Shown: one piece after another, positions 52,234 to 60,926 of the stretch
How positions within the stretch are numbered: position 1 is the first letter of the stretch
Layout: each line of letters begins with the position of its first letter
Origin: Kosakonia sp. H02
GTDB taxonomy: Bacteria; Pseudomonadota; Gammaproteobacteria; Enterobacterales; Enterobacteriaceae
DNA: 64,000 bases
NCBI GenBank assembly: GCA_030704225.1
Contig: CP131915.1
Coordinates: forward strand, 1,240,001 to 1,304,000
Direction: 5' to 3'
Position numbers and translations under genes: made by a program
Notes under the pieces: generated by a model
The model's input: only the letters and a program-made list of their open reading frames with translations
Told to the model about the DNA's origin: nothing
Databases searched by the model: none

Positions 52234-54144
52234 ATGTCATCCGATATCAAGATCAAAGTGCAAAGCTTTGGTCGTTTTCTCAGCAATATGGTGATGCCTA
52301 ATATCGGCGCGTTTATCGCGTGGGGGATCATCACCGCATTGTTTATTCCTACAGGGTGGTTACCAAGCGAGACGCTGGCGAAACTCGTTGGTCCAATGAT
52401 TACTTATCTGCTGCCGTTGCTCATCGGTTTTACCGGTGGTCGTCTGGTTGGCGGCGATCGCGGCGGTGTCGTCGGCGCGATCACCACAATGGGTGTTATC
52501 GTCGGTGCGGATATGCCGATGTTCCTCGGCGCAATGATTGCAGGCCCGCTGGGCGGCTACTGCATCAAGAAATTTGACGCGCTGGTGGACGGTAAGATCA
52601 AATCCGGTTTCGAAATGCTGGTGAACAACTTCTCCGCTGGCATCATCGGTATGATCCTCGCCATTCTGGCGTTCCTCGGCATTGGCCCGGCGGTTGAAGT
52701 CCTGTCCAAAATCCTGGCAGCCGGCGTTAACTTCATGGTTGTCCATGACATGCTACCGCTGGCGTCTATCTTTGTTGAACCGGCGAAAATCCTGTTCCTC
52801 AACAACGCCATCAACCACGGTATCTTCTCGCCGCTGGGTATTCAGCAGTCTCATGATATCGGCAAGTCCATCTTCTTCCTGATTGAAGCGAACCCGGGTC
52901 CGGGTATGGGCGTTCTGCTGGCGTACATGTTCTTTGGTCGCGGCAGCGCTAAACAGTCTGCTGGCGGCGCGGCTATCATCCACTTCCTGGGTGGTATCCA
53001 TGAAATTTACTTCCCGTACGTGCTGATGAACCCGCGTCTGCTGCTCGCCGTGATCCTCGGCGGTATGACTGGCGTGTTCACGCTGAGCGTGCTGAATGGC
53101 GGCCTGGTTTCTCCGGCTTCTCCGGGTTCTATCCTGGCAGTGCTGGCAATGACGCCGAAAGGCGCGTACTTCGCTAACCTGACGGCTATCTTTGCCGCGC
53201 TGATTGTCTCCTTTGTGATTGCTTCTATCCTGCTGAAAACCAGCAAAGTGAAAGAAGAAGAGGATGATATCGAAGCTGCAACCCGTCGTGTGCAGGACAT
53301 GAAAGCCCAGTCTAAAGGCGCAACCCCGCTGGCAGCGGGCGACGTGACCAACGATCTGAGCCACGTACGTAAAATCATCGTTGCCTGTGATGCCGGTATG
53401 GGTTCCAGCGCCATGGGTGCAGGCGTACTGCGCAAAAAAGTCCAGGATGCGGGTCTGACCAACATCTCCGTGACCAACAGCGCGATTAACAGCCTGCCGT
53501 CGGACGTTGATCTGGTGATTACCCACCGCGATCTGACCGAACGCGCCATGCGCCAGGCACCGCAAGCACAGCATATTTCCCTGACCAACTTCCTCGACAG
53601 CGGCCTGTACACCGGCCTGACTGAACGTCTGGTTGCCGCACAGCGCCACACGGACAACGAAACAAAGGTCAACAGCAGCCTGCAAGACAGCTTTGATGCA
53701 TCCAACAGCCATCTGTTTAAACTGGGTGCAGAAAACATCTTCCTGGGCTGCGCAGCGAGCCACAAAGAAGAAGCCATCCGTTTTGCCGGTGAGCAACTGG
53801 TTAAAGGCGGCTACGTTCAACCGGAATATGTTGACGCCATGCTGGAACGTGAAAAATTGACCCCGACTTATCTGGGTGAGTCTATCGCCGTACCGCACGG
53901 CACCGTTGAAGCGAAAGATCGCGTGCTGAAAACCGGCGTTGTGTTCTGCCAGTACCCGCAAGGTGTTCGTTTTGGCGAAGACGAAGATGACATCGCCCGT
54001 CTGGTGATCGGCATCGCGGCGCGCAATAATGAGCACATTCAGGTGATTACCAGCCTGACCAACGCGCTGGATGATGAGACGATTATCGAACGTCTCTCCC
54101 AGACAACCAGCGTTGATGAAGTGCTGGCGCTGCTGAACAAGTAA
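52234..54144 (+). CDS. mtlA: Mannitol-specific PTS enzyme IICBA
   Basis: This is a 636-residue fused permease that imports mannitol as mannitol 1-phosphate. The membrane IIC domain occupies about residues 1-340 (start FLSNMVMPNIGAFIAWGIITALF). The IIB domain carries the phospho-Cys in IIVACDAGMGSSAMGAGVL (about residue 384). The C-terminal IIA domain carries the phospho-His in GESIAVPHGTVEAKD (about 554). Length is one short of E. coli MtlA. It is first of mtlADR, with CRP sites upstream and a strong inverted-repeat region before mtlD. Confidence 0.98.
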   Translation: MSSDIKIKVQSFGRFLSNMVMPNIGAFIAWGIITALFIPTGWLPSETLAKLVGPMITYLLPLLIGFTGGRLVGGDRGGVVGAITTMGVIVGADMPMFLGAMIAGPLGGYCIKKFDALVDGKIKSGFEMLVNNFSAGIIGMILAILAFLGIGPAVEVLSKILAAGVNFMVVHDMLPLASIFVEPAKILFLNNAINHGIFSPLGIQQSHDIGKSIFFLIEANPGPGMGVLLAYMFFGRGSAKQSAGGAAIIHFLGGIHEIYFPYVLMNPRLLLAVILGGMTGVFTLSVLNGGLVSPASPGSILAVLAMTPKGAYFANLTAIFAALIVSFVIASILLKTSKVKEEEDDIEAATRRVQDMKAQSKGATPLAAGDVTNDLSHVRKIIVACDAGMGSSAMGAGVLRKKVQDAGLTNISVTNSAINSLPSDVDLVITHRDLTERAMRQAPQAQHISLTNFLDSGLYTGLTERLVAAQRHTDNETKVNSSLQDSFDASNSHLFKLGAENIFLGCAASHKEEAIRFAGEQLVKGGYVQPEYVDAMLEREKLTPTYLGESIAVPHGTVEAKDRVLKTGVVFCQYPQGVRFGEDEDDIARLVIGIAARNNEHIQVITSLTNALDDETIIERLSQTTSVDEVLALLNK

Positions 54145-54154
54145 GCCCCACGCT

Positions 54155-54220
54155 CTCTCCTCTTCGGAGGAGAGGGCTCGGGTGAGGGGAAATGCAAGCG
54201 GTTCCTCACCCCAGCCCTCT
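54155..54220 (+). repeat. Two competing hairpins between mtlA and mtlD
   Basis: A perfect CTCTCCTC-TTCG-GAGGAGAG hairpin with a UUCG tetraloop occupies 54155-54174. A longer inverted repeat pairs 54171-54187 (AGAGGGCTCGGGTGAGG) with 54204-54220 (CCTCACCCCAGCCCTCT, one mismatch). The two share bases 54171-54174 so they compete. No T-run follows. They probably modulate mRNA stability or mtlD expression. Confidence 0.7.
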
Positions 54221-54250
54221 CGGGTAAAAACATTAATGAAGGTTAATACT

Positions 54251-55399
54251 ATGAAAGCATTACATTTTGGCGCAGGTAATATCGGACGTGGCTTTATCGG
54301 CAAGCTGTTGGCCGACGCGGGGATTAAACTGACGTTCGCCGATGTGAATCAGGTGGTTCTCGATGCCCTGAATGCCCGTCATAGCTATCAGGTTCATGTT
54401 GTTGGTGAAAAAGAGCAGGTCGATACCGTATCCGGTGTCAATGCTGTCAGCAGCATCGGCGACGAAGTTGTCGACCTGATTGCGCAAGTTGATTTGATTA
54501 CCACCGCCGTTGGCCCGGTGGTACTGGAACGCATCGCTCCGGCGATTGCCAAAGGTCTGGCAAAACGTAAAGCGCAGGGCGTAAACACCCCGCTGAACAT
54601 TATCGCCTGTGAAAATATGGTGCGCGGCACAACGCAACTGAAAGGCCACGTGATTGCCGCGCTGGCAGACGCCGACAAAGCCTGGGTTGAAGAGCACGTT
54701 GGCTTTGTCGATTCTGCCGTTGACCGCATCGTTCCGCCGTCTGAATCCGCCACGAACGATCCGCTGGAAGTGACCGTTGAAACCTTCAGCGAGTGGATTG
54801 TTGATAAAACCCAGTTCAAAGGCACACTGCCGAACATTCCGGGTATGGAATTAACCGATAACCTGATGGCATTTGTTGAACGCAAGCTCTTTACTCTGAA
54901 TACCGGCCATGCGATTACCGCCTACCTTGGCAAACAGACCGGTCATCAAACCATTCGCGACGCTATCCTGGATGAATCCATCCGCGCGGTAGTAAAAGGC
55001 GCAATGGAAGAGAGCGGTGCGGTGCTGATCAAGCGTTATGGCTTTGATGCCGACAAACATGCTGCGTACATTCAGAAAATCCTCGGCCGTTTTGAGAACC
55101 CCTATCTGAAAGATGATGTTGAGCGCGTAGGTCGCCAGCCGCTGCGTAAACTGAGCGCAGGCGATCGCCTGATTAAACCGCTGCTCGGCACGCTGGAATA
55201 CAACCTGCCCCACGCCAACCTGGTAAAAGGGATTGCCGCCGCGATGCATTATCGCAGCGAGCAGGATCCGCAGGCTCAGGAACTGGCTCAGCTTATCGAA
55301 GAGAAAGGCCCGCAAGCGGCGCTGGCGCAGGTCTCTGGCCTGGATGCAAATAGCCCGGTCGTAAACGAAGCCGTCAACGCTTATAACACCAAGGCATGA
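54251..55399 (+). CDS. mtlD: Mannitol-1-phosphate 5-dehydrogenase
   Basis: This is a 382-residue NAD-dependent dehydrogenase converting mannitol 1-phosphate to fructose 6-phosphate. I used the ATG at 54251 (MKALHFGAGNIGRGFIG), which holds the Rossmann GAGNIGRG motif; upstream codons are intergenic. The catalytic Lys/Asn/His region (GTLPNIPGMELTDNL, FTLNTGHAITAYLGK) is visible. The stop overlaps the mtlR start (ATGA). Confidence 0.98.
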   Translation: MKALHFGAGNIGRGFIGKLLADAGIKLTFADVNQVVLDALNARHSYQVHVVGEKEQVDTVSGVNAVSSIGDEVVDLIAQVDLITTAVGPVVLERIAPAIAKGLAKRKAQGVNTPLNIIACENMVRGTTQLKGHVIAALADADKAWVEEHVGFVDSAVDRIVPPSESATNDPLEVTVETFSEWIVDKTQFKGTLPNIPGMELTDNLMAFVERKLFTLNTGHAITAYLGKQTGHQTIRDAILDESIRAVVKGAMEESGAVLIKRYGFDADKHAAYIQKILGRFENPYLKDDVERVGRQPLRKLSAGDRLIKPLLGTLEYNLPHANLVKGIAAAMHYRSEQDPQAQELAQLIEEKGPQAALAQVSGLDANSPVVNEAVNAYNTKA

Positions 55400-55986
55400 T
55401 GCCGACGTTGGCGCGGGACACCCCGCGCCAGCTAACGAAATTGTCAGATATGCAGGCAATAATGGAACAAACGCAGGCTTTCGAAAACCGCGTACTCGAG
55501 CGTCTGAATGCGGGCAAAACCGTGCGAAGTTTTTTGATTGCTGCCGTTGAATTGCTCAACGAAGCTATCAATATTCTGGTGCTACAGGTGTTTCGCAAAG
55601 ATGACTACGCGGTGAAATATGCTGTAGAGCCGCTGCTTGACGGAGATGGGCCGCTGGGCAACTTGTCCGTGCGTTTAAAGCTGATTTACGGCCTTGGGGT
55701 CATTTCCCGTCACGAGTACGAAGACGCGGAGTTGCTGATGGCGCTGCGTGAAGAGCTGAATCACGACGGTACGGAATACGCGTTTACCGATGATGAGATC
55801 CTCGGGCCGTTTGGCGAGCTACACTGCGTTGCTGCCCTGCCGCCGATGCCGGTGTTTGATACCAGCGATGCCGATCTTTACGCGATGCAAAAACAGCGCT
55901 ACCAGCAGGTGGTGCGCTCAACCATGGTCCTGTCGCTGACCGAACTGATTTCCCGAATCAGCTTAAAAAAAGCATTCCAGAAGTAA
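55396..55986 (+). CDS. mtlR: Mannitol operon repressor MtlR
   Basis: This 196-residue helical regulator represses mtlADR in E. coli and may act without a classical DNA-binding domain. The core (MQAIMEQTQAFENRVLERLNAG, KTVRSFLIAAVELLNEAINILVLQVF) is nearly identical to E. coli MtlR, while the first 15 residues differ. The start ATG at 55396 overlaps the mtlD stop, giving coupling; a second ATG follows directly. Confidence 0.95.
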   Translation: MMPTLARDTPRQLTKLSDMQAIMEQTQAFENRVLERLNAGKTVRSFLIAAVELLNEAINILVLQVFRKDDYAVKYAVEPLLDGDGPLGNLSVRLKLIYGLGVISRHEYEDAELLMALREELNHDGTEYAFTDDEILGPFGELHCVAALPPMPVFDTSDADLYAMQKQRYQQVVRSTMVLSLTELISRISLKKAFQK

Positions 55987-56040
55987 TCCTTTCCTGAAGT
56001 GTTGTATCCTTGCACTTTCCCCTGAAAAAAACTGAGCACC

Positions 56041-56403
56041 ATGAAAGAAGTCGAAAAAAACGAAATCAAACGTCTGAGCGACCGTCTCGACGCCATCCGC
56101 CACCAGCAGGCGGACCTCTCTTTAGTTGAAGCCGCGGACAAATACGCCGAGCTGGAAAAAGAGAAAACCACGCTGGAAACTGAAATTGCCCGCCTGCGCG
56201 AACAGTACGGCCAGAAGCTGAGCAAAGAAGCGCAGAAGTTAACGCAAATGCGCTTTCGCCGTGCGATCACCAAGAAAGAGCAGGCTGATCTTGGCAAGCT
56301 GAAGAAAAGCGTGCGTGGCCTGGTGGTGGTTCACCCGATGACGGCGCTGGGTCGCGAAATGGGTCTTGATGCCATGACCGGCTTCGCCAACAGCGAGTTC
56401 TAA
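56041..56403 (+). CDS. yibL: YibL, ribosome-associated protein
   Basis: The protein has 120 residues. The N-terminal half is a charged coiled coil (VEKNEIKRLSDRLDAIRHQQ...EKEKTTLETEIARLREQ), the C-terminal half basic (RFRRAITKKEQADLGKLKKSVRGLVVVHPMT). It is very close to E. coli YibL, which has been found associated with ribosomes; its role is unknown. It lies between mtlR and lldP as in E. coli. Confidence 0.93.
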   Translation: MKEVEKNEIKRLSDRLDAIRHQQADLSLVEAADKYAELEKEKTTLETEIARLREQYGQKLSKEAQKLTQMRFRRAITKKEQADLGKLKKSVRGLVVVHPMTALGREMGLDAMTGFANSEF

Positions 56404-56448
56404 TCCCGCTTTTACAGCCCTTGGCGTTTATCGCGCCGGGGCTGCCTT

Positions 56449-56465
56449 AATTGGCCCTACCAATT
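56449..56465. promoter_or_regulatory. LldR/PdhR-type operator upstream of lldP
   Basis: AATTGGCCCTACCAATT is an almost perfect palindrome matching the GntR/FadR-subfamily AATTGG-N5-CCAATT pattern used by LldR and PdhR. It lies about 200 bases before lldP. A degenerate second site (TGGCAGGGCCA, 56578-56588) nearer the gene could be the downstream operator; E. coli LldR uses two. Confidence 0.75.
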
Positions 56466-56666
56466 GCGCCTGCTTTTTCTCCGCGCTTCACAGATTCATT
56501 AAATCTCGTCACACCTCCATTGCCACTCCGCAACATTTAGATAACCATTCGTTATCACAAACCCTACACAACTGTACTGGCAGGGCCACTTTTACAAAAC
56601 TTGTGAGGCAGAGCTAAGCGCAGACTTATCGCTCACCGGTTTTGCGGTGGTTCTCAGGAGACCTGC

Positions 56667-58322
56667 ATGAATCTCTGGCAACAGAATTATGACCCGGCTG
56701 GCAACCTCTGGCTTTCCAGCCTGATCGCATCGCTGCCGATCCTGTTTTTCTTTTTCGCGCTGATAAAGCTCAAGCTGAAAGGCTATGTTGCGGCCAGCTG
56801 GACCGTCGCCATCGCCCTTGCCGTGGCGCTGCTGTTTTACGATATGCCGGTGGATAACGCGCTGGCCTCGGTGGTGTATGGCTTTTTCTATGGCCTGTGG
56901 CCAATAGCCTGGATAATCATTGCCGCCGTATTTGTGTATAAGATTTCCGTCAAAACCGGTCAGTTCGACATCATTCGTTCTTCCATCCTCTCTATTACGC
57001 CGGACCAGCGCCTGCAAATGCTGATTGTCGGCTTCTCTTTTGGCGCATTTCTGGAAGGGGCCGCAGGGTTTGGCGCGCCGGTGGCGATCACCGCAGCGTT
57101 GCTGGTTGGACTCGGTTTTAACCCGCTGTATGCCGCTGGCCTGTGTCTGATCGTCAATACCGCGCCGGTGGCATTTGGCGCGATGGGCATCCCGATTCTG
57201 GTTGCCGGCCAGGTGACCGGGCTGGACAGCTTTGAAATCGGTCAGATGGTTGGCCGCCAGTTACCGTTCCTGACCATTATCGTGCTGTTCTGGATCATGG
57301 CGATTATGGACGGCTGGCGCGGGGTGAAAGAGACCTGGCCTGCGGTGCTGGTAGCGGGCGGTTCGTTCGCCATTGCCCAGTATCTGAGTTCTAACTTTAT
57401 TGGCCCGGAACTGCCGGACATTATCTCGTCACTGGTTTCGCTGGTGTGCCTGACGCTATTCCTTAAACGCTGGAAGCCGGTGCGTATTTTCCGCTTTGGT
57501 GATATGGGTGCCTCGCAGGTTGACCTTGATTTGCAGCGCACGAAATACAGCGGCGGGCAGATCCTGCGAGCCTGGTCGCCGTTCCTGTTTCTTACCGCCA
57601 CCGTGACGCTGTGGAGCGTGCCGCCGTTCAAAGCAATGTTTGTACCGGGCGGTGCCCTGTACGACTGGGTGTTTAATCTCTCTGTGCCGCACCTCGATAA
57701 GCTGGTTGCACGCATGCCGCCGGTGGTCAGTGCCGCCACGCCTTACGCAGCGGTGTATAAATTCGACTGGTTCTCCGCCACCGGCACCGCCATTTTGTTT
57801 GCGGCGATCCTGTCGATTATCTGGCTGAAGATGAAACCCAGAGAGGCGGTTAGTACTTTTGCCAGCACGCTGAAAGAACTGGCGCTGCCGATTTACTCTA
57901 TCGGTATGGTGCTGGCGTTCGCCTTTATCTCCAACTATTCGGGGCTGTCGTCGACGCTGGCCTTAGCGCTGGCGCACACCGGCAGCGCGTTCACCTTCTT
58001 CTCGCCCTTCCTCGGCTGGCTGGGTGTGTTTCTTACCGGTTCAGATACATCGTCGAATGCACTGTTCGCCGCCCTGCAAGCCACGGCAGCCCAACAGATT
58101 GGCGTTTCGGACGTACTGATGGTGGCGGCCAATACCACCGGCGGCGTGACCGGGAAGATGATTTCGCCGCAGTCGATCGCCATTGCCTGTGCGGCGGTGG
58201 GCCTGGTCGGTAAAGAGTCGGATCTGTTCCGCTTTACGGTAAAACACAGCCTGATTTTCACCTGCATGGTGGGGGTAATTACTACACTTCAGGCATATGT
58301 CCTTACGTGGATGATCCCATGA
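56667..58322 (+). CDS. lldP: L-lactate permease LldP
   Basis: This is a 551-residue inner-membrane lactate/glycolate:H+ symporter with about 13-14 TM helices. Family landmarks are MNLWQQNYDPAGNLWLSSLI at the start, GAFLEGAAGFGAPVAITAALLVGLGF and the C-terminal SDTSSNALFAALQ segment. It is first of lldPRD, with an LldR-type operator upstream. The stop overlaps the lldR ATG (ATGA). Confidence 0.97.
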   Translation: MNLWQQNYDPAGNLWLSSLIASLPILFFFFALIKLKLKGYVAASWTVAIALAVALLFYDMPVDNALASVVYGFFYGLWPIAWIIIAAVFVYKISVKTGQFDIIRSSILSITPDQRLQMLIVGFSFGAFLEGAAGFGAPVAITAALLVGLGFNPLYAAGLCLIVNTAPVAFGAMGIPILVAGQVTGLDSFEIGQMVGRQLPFLTIIVLFWIMAIMDGWRGVKETWPAVLVAGGSFAIAQYLSSNFIGPELPDIISSLVSLVCLTLFLKRWKPVRIFRFGDMGASQVDLDLQRTKYSGGQILRAWSPFLFLTATVTLWSVPPFKAMFVPGGALYDWVFNLSVPHLDKLVARMPPVVSAATPYAAVYKFDWFSATGTAILFAAILSIIWLKMKPREAVSTFASTLKELALPIYSIGMVLAFAFISNYSGLSSTLALALAHTGSAFTFFSPFLGWLGVFLTGSDTSSNALFAALQATAAQQIGVSDVLMVAANTTGGVTGKMISPQSIAIACAAVGLVGKESDLFRFTVKHSLIFTCMVGVITTLQAYVLTWMIP

Positions 58323-59095
58323 AAGTGTTACCCAGACGCCTGACAGACGAGGTCGCTGACCGCGTGCGGGCGCTGATTGCAGAGCAACAACTGGAAGCGG
58401 GCATGAAGTTGCCCGCCGAGCGCCAGCTCGCCGTGCAGCTTGGCGTATCGCGCAATTCATTACGCGAAGCGCTGGCGAAGCTGGTCAGTGAAGGTCTGCT
58501 GTTAAGCCGCCGCGGTGGCGGCACGTTTGTGCGCTGGCAACATGAAGACTGGTCGGAGCAAAACATTGTCCAGCCGCTGAAAACGCTGCTTAATGACGAC
58601 CCGGATTACAGCTTCGATATTCTGGAAGCGCGCCACGCCATTGAAGCCAGCACCGCGTGGCATGCGGCAATGCGGGCAACAGAAGCCGATAAAGAGAAGA
58701 TTGCGCTGTGCTTTGAAGCCTCGCAGTCGGACGACCCGGACCTGGCGTCGCAGGCGGATGTGCGTTTCCATCTGGCGATCGCCGAAGCCTCGCATAACGT
58801 AGTACTGCTGCAAACGATGCGCGGTTTCTTCGATCTGCTGCAATCGTCGGTAAAACAGAGCCGCCAGCGCATGTATCTTGTGCCCCCCGTTTTCGCGCAG
58901 CTTACGGAGCAACACCGCGCCGTGATGAATGCCATTCTTGAGGGCGATGCCGACGGTGCGCGCCAGGCGATGATGGCGCACCTCGCTTTCGTCCATACCA
59001 CGATTCGCCAGTTCGACGAAGAAAGAGCCCGCCAGGCGCGAATTACCCGCCTGCCCGGCGAGCAGCACACTCATTCGAGGGAGAAAAAAGCATGA
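58319..59095 (+). CDS. lldR: Lactate-responsive regulator LldR (GntR/FadR subfamily)
   Basis: The protein has 258 residues. I chose the ATG at 58319, which makes an ATGA overlap with lldP and gives MKVLPRRLTDEVADRV as in E. coli. The N-terminal winged HTH (MKLPAERQLAVQLGVSRNSLREALAKLVSEGLL) precedes an all-helical FCD effector domain with metal-site residues in EARHAIEAS and ADVRFHLAIAEASHN. It represses, or with L-lactate activates, lldPRD. The stop overlaps lldD by four bases. Confidence 0.96.
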   Translation: MKVLPRRLTDEVADRVRALIAEQQLEAGMKLPAERQLAVQLGVSRNSLREALAKLVSEGLLLSRRGGGTFVRWQHEDWSEQNIVQPLKTLLNDDPDYSFDILEARHAIEASTAWHAAMRATEADKEKIALCFEASQSDDPDLASQADVRFHLAIAEASHNVVLLQTMRGFFDLLQSSVKQSRQRMYLVPPVFAQLTEQHRAVMNAILEGDADGARQAMMAHLAFVHTTIRQFDEERARQARITRLPGEQHTHSREKKA

Positions 59096-60279
59096 TTATT
59101 TCCGCAGCCAGCGACTACCGCGCGGCGGCAAAACGCGTACTGCCGCCATTCCTGTTCCACTATATCGACGGCGGTGCCTATGCCGAATATACGCTGCGCC
59201 GCAATGTCGAGGATTTATCACAGGTCGCGCTGCGCCAGCGGGTGCTGAAAAATATGTCCGACCTCAGTCTCGAAACCACGCTGTTTAATGAAAAATTGTC
59301 GATGCCCGTCGCGCTTGCGCCGGTAGGGCTGTGCGGCATGTATGCCCGACGCGGCGAAGTGCAGGCCGCTGGCGCGGCGGATGCGAAAGGCATTCCGTTT
59401 ACGCTATCGACGGTTTCCGTCTGTCCGATTGAAGAAGTGGCCCCGACGATCAAGCGCCCGATGTGGTTCCAGCTGTATGTACTGCGCGATCGCGGGTTTA
59501 TGCGTAACGCGCTGGAGCGCGCAAAAGCGGCGGGCTGTTCAACGCTGGTATTTACTGTCGATATGCCCACTCCCGGCGCGCGTTATCGCGACGCCCATTC
59601 CGGCATGAGCGGGCAAAACGCCGCCCTGCGCCGTTACTGGCAGGCAGTTACCCATCCGCAATGGGCATGGGATGTCGGCGTTAACGGGCGACCGCACGAC
59701 CTGGGTAATATTTCGGCCTATCTCGGTAAGCCAACCGGGCTTGAAGACTATATTGGCTGGCTGGCGAATAACTTCGATCCATCCATCTCCTGGAAAGACC
59801 TCGAGTGGATCCGCGAGTTCTGGGACGGCCCGATGGTGATCAAAGGGATCCTCGATCCTGAAGACGCTCGCGACGCGGTGCGTTTTGGCGCGGACGGCAT
59901 TGTGGTTTCTAACCACGGTGGCCGCCAGCTTGATGGCGTGCTCTCTTCGGCGCGGGCGCTGCCAGCAATTGCTGATGCGGTGAAGGGCGATATTACGATT
60001 CTGGCGGACAGCGGGATCCGTAACGGTCTTGATGTGGTGCGTATGATTGCCCTCGGCGCGGATTCGGTTCTGCTCGGTCGCGCGTATCTGTATGCGCTGG
60101 CGACCCACGGCCGCCAGGGCGTGGCGAATCTGCTGGATCTGATTGAGAAAGAGATGAAAGTGGCGATGACGCTGACCGGCGCGAAATCTATCCGTGAAAT
60201 CAGTAAAGCGTCCCTGGTACAAGCGCAGAGCGAGATCCCTGCCGCGCTGGCACCGCTGACGCACGGCGACGCGGCGTAA
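59092..60279 (+). CDS. lldD: FMN-dependent L-lactate dehydrogenase LldD
   Basis: This is a 395-residue membrane-associated alpha-hydroxyacid dehydrogenase that oxidises L-lactate to pyruvate and feeds the quinone pool. The FMN-family signature is GIVVSNHGGRQLDG, with the catalytic His and substrate Arg. LADSGIRNGLDVVRMIALGADSVLLGR is the phosphate-binding part. It is the last gene of lldPRD, followed by a terminator. Confidence 0.97.
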   Translation: MIISAASDYRAAAKRVLPPFLFHYIDGGAYAEYTLRRNVEDLSQVALRQRVLKNMSDLSLETTLFNEKLSMPVALAPVGLCGMYARRGEVQAAGAADAKGIPFTLSTVSVCPIEEVAPTIKRPMWFQLYVLRDRGFMRNALERAKAAGCSTLVFTVDMPTPGARYRDAHSGMSGQNAALRRYWQAVTHPQWAWDVGVNGRPHDLGNISAYLGKPTGLEDYIGWLANNFDPSISWKDLEWIREFWDGPMVIKGILDPEDARDAVRFGADGIVVSNHGGRQLDGVLSSARALPAIADAVKGDITILADSGIRNGLDVVRMIALGADSVLLGRAYLYALATHGRQGVANLLDLIEKEMKVAMTLTGAKSIREISKASLVQAQSEIPAALAPLTHGDAA

Positions 60280-60288
60280 GAAAAAATC

Positions 60289-60310
60289 CTCTCGCCGCCC
60301 TGGGCGAGAG
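60289..60310 (+). terminator. lldD terminator
   Basis: The stem CTCTCGCC / GGCGAGAG with a GCCCTG loop, 10 bases after the lldD stop. The T-run is weak (TGCTATTCTG). Confidence 0.6.
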
Positions 60311-60342
60311 TGCTATTCTGCCCCCGCTATTAAGGGGGCTGC

Positions 60343-60816
60343 ATGCTTAACATTGTTTTATTTGAACCAGAGATCCCACCCAATACCGGGAATATTATTC
60401 GCCTGTGCGCTAACACCGGCTTTCGCCTGCATATTATCGAACCGATGGGTTTTACCTGGGATGATAAGCGCCTGCGCCGGGCCGGGCTGGATTACCACGA
60501 ATTTGCGGCTGTGCAGCGCCATGCTGATTACGCAGCGTTTATTGCCGCCGCACAGCCGCAACGCCTGTTTGCGCTCACCACCAAAGGCACGCCTGCGCAC
60601 AGCGCTGTCAGTTTTCAGGATGGGGATTATTTGATGTTTGGCCCGGAAACCCGCGGCCTGCCCGCGACCATTCTTGATGCGCTGCCGCCGGAGCAGAAGA
60701 TCCGTATTCCGATGATGCCGGACAGCCGCAGCATGAATCTGTCAAATGCGGTGTCAGTGGTGGTGTATGAAGCCTGGCGCCAGCTCGGTTATTCCGGCGC
60801 GGTGTTGCGCAGCTGA
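60343..60816 (+). CDS. trmL: tRNA (cytidine/uridine-34-2'-O)-methyltransferase TrmL
   Basis: This 157-residue SPOUT methyltransferase modifies the wobble base of tRNA-Leu isoacceptors. The knot motifs are NIVLFEPEIPPNTGNIIRLCANTG, LMFGPETRGLP and PMMPDSRSMNLSNAVSVVVYEAWRQ. Length equals E. coli TrmL (YibK). It has its own short leader after the lldD hairpin. Expression with lldPRD by readthrough is possible. Confidence 0.96.
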   Translation: MLNIVLFEPEIPPNTGNIIRLCANTGFRLHIIEPMGFTWDDKRLRRAGLDYHEFAAVQRHADYAAFIAAAQPQRLFALTTKGTPAHSAVSFQDGDYLMFGPETRGLPATILDALPPEQKIRIPMMPDSRSMNLSNAVSVVVYEAWRQLGYSGAVLRS

Positions 60817-60837
60817 TGAGGTAGTTGGTGTGGAATT

Positions 60838-60867
60838 GCCGGATGGCGCTGCGCTTATCCGGCCTAC
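60838..60867. repeat. Single REP element between trmL and cysE
   Basis: GCCGGATGGCGC...ATCCGGCCTAC is a single REP unit of the same type as the first unit near proK (4344-4374). It lies between the converging trmL and cysE genes, the usual REP location. Confidence 0.85.
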
Positions 60868-60926
60868 GGGTAGTATGGCAAATGCATCAACCTACCGCGC
60901 TTTCTGGCGAGTAAAATAGCCAGAAA

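Noticed and set aside
52753..54303. A 516-codon open frame antisense to mtlA
   Set aside because: It is a shadow of mtlA: composition follows the codon pattern of the sense gene, there is no RBS and no family resemblance, and mtlA is unmistakable.
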